From IMG/VR virus record IMGVR_UViG_3300036790_000037, positions 1 through 50,161 of that record: a stretch of 50,161 nucleotides of DNA. One strand, written 5' to 3'. Both the position numbers and the translations under genes were made by a program. Origin of the DNA: a virus. This document shows, piece after piece, positions 48,008-50,161 of the stretch; position 1 is the first letter of the stretch; each line of letters opens with the position of its first letter. A model generated the notes under the pieces. The model worked only from the letters and a program-made list of their open reading frames with translations, did no database searches and was not told the origin of the DNA.

Positions 48008-48239
48008 CCCCAGAAAGAATGGTTTCCACCTCGATTCTCGGAACCAGAACTCGACCCGGACTGATCTGCCGGGGATGGATCTTCCCGGCAGTCACCAGAC
48101 GGTAATACGTGCGGCGGCTCACCCGTAGAAGTCTCCAAGCCTCATCCACGGTTAGCAGTTCGCAGTCCTGGCAGAATCCTTTGGTGCGCTTCAGGACTGA
48201 AGGAGCTACTGGCGTATCGCAGTTTCGGCAAGCGTTCAT
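47997..48239 (-). CDS. Excisionase-like HTH protein with zinc ribbon
   Basis: 80 aa. Start MNACRNCDTP at 48239 after GGGGATGCT; the longer frame begins at 48281. C4/C7 (CRNC) and C22/C25 (CQDC) make a zinc knuckle. LTVDEAWRLLRVSRRTYYRL then VTAGKIHPRQISPGRVLVPR is an HTH_17 (MerR/Xis-type) unit. Such proteins act as excisionases or regulators. It is convergent with the repressor gene. Confidence 0.8.
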   Translation of the reverse strand: MNACRNCDTPVAPSVLKRTKGFCQDCELLTVDEAWRLLRVSRRTYYRLVTAGKIHPRQISPGRVLVPRIEVETILSGVIS

Positions 48240-48391
48240 AGCATCCCCAAGTAGGTTGTTTGCCGGTCGTCGCTCCACCAAATCACTTGAGGTTTGATGG
48301 TTGTATTTGGGATGACTGAATCATCGAAGCAAATGACTAACGAATCATCCGGGGCATTTTCCAAATATCGCTTCAAGTCTTTCACTGTCAT
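48236..48391 (-). CDS. Small hypothetical protein (51 aa)
   Basis: ATG 48391 overlaps the ParB-gene stop (TGATG), and its TGA overlaps the next ATG (ATGA). VKDLKRYLENAPDDSLVICF is the pattern of small phage proteins with a beta-alpha start ('L...L...PDD..V...D'). Function unknown. Confidence 0.65.
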   Translation of the reverse strand: MTVKDLKRYLENAPDDSLVICFDDSVIPNTTIKPQVIWWSDDRQTTYLGML

Positions 48392-49152
48392 CACGCACCC
48401 ACCGCTTCACGCACGGCGCGGATGGTGTCCTTGTGGATCTCGTATACCATCACATCGGGCTGGTGATCGCACTCGGCCAGAAGAACCAAAAGCGCAGACT
48501 TGAGACTGGGCTTCGCCGCAACTACCGCAGGTGGAGCCTCGCGCCTAACGTCCGCTTTCGTGATCTTTCCCGGCTTGGCCAGCACCTTCTTTTGCGACTC
48601 CTTCGACAGCTTCGCAATCTCCTTCGCCGCTGAAAGGGGAGCGCGACCCGAACGTACAGCCGTTTCAGCCTCGGGGCTCAATTGGAGCAAGGCAAGGCGA
48701 CCATGAATCCAGGATGGCGAGGTGCGGTAAGCTTCTGCCGCTTCCGCCTCGGTCATCTGGTACACGTTGATGAGCCTTTGGATGTTGTAAGCGTCATCCA
48801 TCGGGGTAGTCGCGTTGCGCACGCGATTTTCCTCGATGTTGGCAAGAAACGCTTGCTTCTCCGTCAGTTGAGTGTAGGAGCAGCGGAGCGCGAGCGACTT
48901 CGGGGCCATCTGGTTCTTGTTGATGTGAGTGACTGCCCGCCAGCGACTGAAGCCCGCGACCAGTATGGGCCTCCCAGCCGCTTTGCGGATGGTAATGGGC
49001 TGGAGTTGTCCGTGTACCAAGATGCTCTCTACGAGGTCGTAGATGGGTGGGAGTTCGTGCCTGCCGTTCAGCTCGGATGGAACTTCGATGTGCTCCGGCA
49101 AGAATAGATATTCGCTCGTTCGGGTGCCTTCTACGTCAAATGATACGGCCAT
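48391..49152 (-). CDS. ParB/Srx-domain protein
   Basis: 253 aa, AGGAGAACCGCAAA before the ATG. EHIEVPSELNGRHELPPIYD, HGQLQPITIRKAAGRPILVA and GFSRWRAVTH correspond to the ParB N-terminal domain (GQ.QPI...., G.RR-like). ENRVRNATTPMDDAYNIQRL matches the EN.xR box, followed by an HTH-like KorB region (YRTSPSWIHGRLALLQL). The C-terminus is basic then helical (KSALLVLLAECDHQ). It may bind centromere-like sites or regulate transcription. No ParA gene is present. Confidence 0.85.
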   Translation of the reverse strand: MAVSFDVEGTRTSEYLFLPEHIEVPSELNGRHELPPIYDLVESILVHGQLQPITIRKAAGRPILVAGFSRWRAVTHINKNQMAPKSLALRCSYTQLTEKQAFLANIEENRVRNATTPMDDAYNIQRLINVYQMTEAEAAEAYRTSPSWIHGRLALLQLSPEAETAVRSGRAPLSAAKEIAKLSKESQKKVLAKPGKITKADVRREAPPAVVAAKPSLKSALLVLLAECDHQPDVMVYEIHKDTIRAVREAVGA

Positions 49153-49179
49153 TTTGCGGTTCTCCTAATCTCAGTTGAT

Positions 49180-49449
49180 TTAGTATTCCGCTTCCCACTT
49201 CGCGCGTTCGCGCTCGGACGCCTTATCGAGATAGGCCAATGCGGTGTTGTGGTCGTAGCGATTGGAGCGGAACTCCTCTCGCGCCCAGTCGTAAAGGGAC
49301 CATGAAATCTTGCAGACAAGCGGCAGAGAAGCAACTATGCCGACGAGTTCCAGGGATGAGACGTTGCGGTCGTAGACAAGGGCAATAGCGACAACGACCC
49401 ACACGGCGAAATTGAGGGCGGTACGACGGGTTACACATACAAGCTTCAT
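49180..49449 (-). CDS. Small membrane protein (89 aa)
   Basis: AAGGAAAATC precedes the ATG. Two spans (~10-27 FAVWVVVAIALVYD and 33-50 LVGIVASLPLVCK), then a charged cytoplasmic-type helix (DWAREEFRSNRYDHNTALAY, DKASERERAKWEAEY). Downstream of the repeat protein in the leftward operon. Function unknown. Confidence 0.7.
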   Translation of the reverse strand: MKLVCVTRRTALNFAVWVVVAIALVYDRNVSSLELVGIVASLPLVCKISWSLYDWAREEFRSNRYDHNTALAYLDKASERERAKWEAEY

Positions 49450-49459
49450 GATTTTCCTT

Positions 49460-49504
49460 TCAGTAGATGGGGACGTTTTGGATGTTGATCTTGCGGAGGA
49501 ACAT
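49460..49504 (-). CDS. 14-aa mini-ORF downstream of the repeat gene
   Basis: ATG 49504 overlaps the repeat-gene stop (TAATG) and reads MFLRKINIQNVPIY before TGA. Only the coupling supports it; it may carry ribosomes toward the membrane-protein gene. Confidence 0.2.
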   Translation of the reverse strand: MFLRKINIQNVPIY

Positions 49505-50161
49505 TACTTTACCTCTTGCCATTCTGCCGTTCCGTCTGCCGCGATCTGAATTGCGTAGTATGTGTCAGCATTGATCCCGTCCTCCCCGACGTGGGCAACG
49601 AGGATACGGTTACGCTTCGCTTTCTCGTCGTAGTAGGACGCGGCAAAGCATCCGTTCTCGCCAGCCAGGACTACACAGTTGCGACCGGCCGCCATAGCAA
49701 TGGTGTCCTTGCCTTTTGCTTCCGCCGTGCTGGAGTTGCCGGAGGACGCCGCCTTGCTGGAGGTGCCGGAGGACGCCGCCTTGCTGGAGTGGCCGGAGGA
49801 CGCCGCCGTGCTGGAGTGGCCGGAGGACGCCGCCGTGCTGGAGTCGCCGGAGGACGCCGCCTTGCTGTAGTTGCCGGAGGACGCCGCCTTGCTGGAGTGG
49901 CCGGAGGACGCCGCCGTGCTGGAGTGGCCGGAGGACGCCGCCTTGCTGGAGTCGCCGGAGGACGCCGCCTTGCTGGAGTCGCCGGAGGACGCCGCCGTGC
50001 TGGAGGTGCCGGAGGACGCCGCCTTGCTGGAGTCGCCGGAGGACGCCGCCGTGCTGTAGTCGCCGGAGGAGGCTGCCGTGCTGTAGGAGCCGGAGGACGC
50101 TGCCTTGCTGGAGTCGCCGGAGGAGGCTGCCGTGCTGTAGGAGCCGGAGGACGCCGCCTTG
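49504..50161 (-). CDS. DUF7666-like repeat protein, C-terminal part (starts at 639)
   Basis: Open from the right edge to TAA at 49504. The visible protein is 16 repeats of nine residues, (T/K)AASSG(D/N/T/H/S)SS or YS, then a 62-residue cap: AAGRNCVVLAGENGCFAASY, YYDEKAKRNRILVAHVGEDG, INADTYYAIQIAADGTAEWQ. The cap has the features of the end of DUF7666-type proteins (G.N..V...G.N, D(T)xY.....DG...). It joins in frame to 639-1 through the 109-base overlap. The unrelated open frame on the plus strand exists because the unit length is a multiple of three. Confidence 0.85.
   Translation of the reverse strand, partial: KAASSGSYSTAASSGDSSKAASSGSYSTAASSGDYSTAASSGDSSKAASSGTSSTAASSGDSSKAASSGDSSKAASSGHSSTAASSGHSSKAASSGNYSKAASSGDSSTAASSGHSSTAASSGHSSKAASSGTSSKAASSGNSSTAEAKGKDTIAMAAGRNCVVLAGENGCFAASYYDEKAKRNRILVAHVGEDGINADTYYAIQIAADGTAEWQEVK
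49729..50161. repeat. 27-bp coding tandem repeat, right block (16 units)
   Basis: Sixteen units start every 27 bp from 49729, ending one base into a seventeenth. The last 109 bases equal bases 1-109. Variation is mainly at the 7th-9th bases (D, N, T, S or H codon on the minus strand) and the last bases (T or K). After collapsing the overlap the gene has about 22 units in total. Confidence 0.95.

Noticed and set aside
49679-50059. Plus-strand open frames with repeated LEWPEDAA-type 9-mers
   Set aside because: They exist only because the 27-bp unit has no stop in that frame. The minus frame has the start, SD, N-terminal domain and C-terminal cap of a known family.
1-50161. Diversity-generating retroelement, toxin-antitoxin pair or anti-CRISPR locus
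   Set aside because: No reverse transcriptase, no VR/TR repeat pair, and no recognisable TA or Aca motif. Small early genes were left unassigned rather than labelled.

Overview
The window is essentially one complete tailed-phage genome, assembled as a circle and cut inside a gene. Bases 1-109 and 50053-50161 are identical. A leftward gene starts at 639, runs off the left edge, and continues in the same frame from 50161 down to 49504 if the 109-base overlap is collapsed. The molecule would then be about 50,052 bp. The gene set suggests a short-tailed (podovirus-like) particle: a large portal, connector-type proteins, a P22-style stabilisation-like tail protein and two or three long ejection-type proteins, with no tape measure or tail-tube genes. 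The low-complexity fibre proteins, including two with signal peptides, look like those I associate with Acidobacteriota (Terriglobia) sequences. That host guess is inference.

Layout. (1) 49504-50161 joined to 1-2520, leftward: DUF7666-type beta-repeat protein, A1S_2505-type macro-like protein, small proteins and a C5-methyltransferase-like protein, from a promoter near 2540-2568. (2) 2974-6508, rightward: an early accessory operon of 12 mostly tiny, often ATGA-coupled genes, including two mosaic paralogues, micro-membrane proteins and a zinc ribbon, ending at a hairpin. (3) 6606-7271, leftward: a DUF3102-like regulator with its own operator-bearing promoter. (4) 7560-8160: an ORF-poor, hairpin-dense stretch with a sigma70-like promoter, read here as a large structured RNA. 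It is followed by a DUF551 gene, a zinc-ribbon ORF, tRNA-Thr(CGT) and a degenerate tRNA-like element. (5) 8930-39734, rightward: the late operon, with HTH protein, small terminase, TerL, portal, scaffold, capsid, decoration, connector, secreted fibre-like proteins, lysis and cell-wall genes, tail proteins, ejection proteins, and a terminal Cys-cluster protein of possible PD-(D/E)XK/Cas4-like fold. (6) 47696-39867, leftward: replication and recombination, with an ERF annealing protein, coiled-coil protein, YqaJ exonuclease, KTSC protein, SF2 helicase, CHC2 zinc domain, two HNH nucleases and a VSR-like nuclease. (7) 47700-49449: switch-like region with a rightward, apparently leaderless XRE repressor facing the recombination promoter, then leftward excisionase-like HTH, ParB-domain and membrane proteins.

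No integrase was found. A repressor, an excisionase-like HTH and a ParB-domain protein without an integrase leave open an extrachromosomal temperate lifestyle or a remnant switch. The most interesting elements are the putative large RNA at 7598-8160 with its paired upstream motifs, the repeat gene spanning the contig ends, signal-peptide proteins inside the virion operon, and a small inverted membrane-protein module inside the lysis region.
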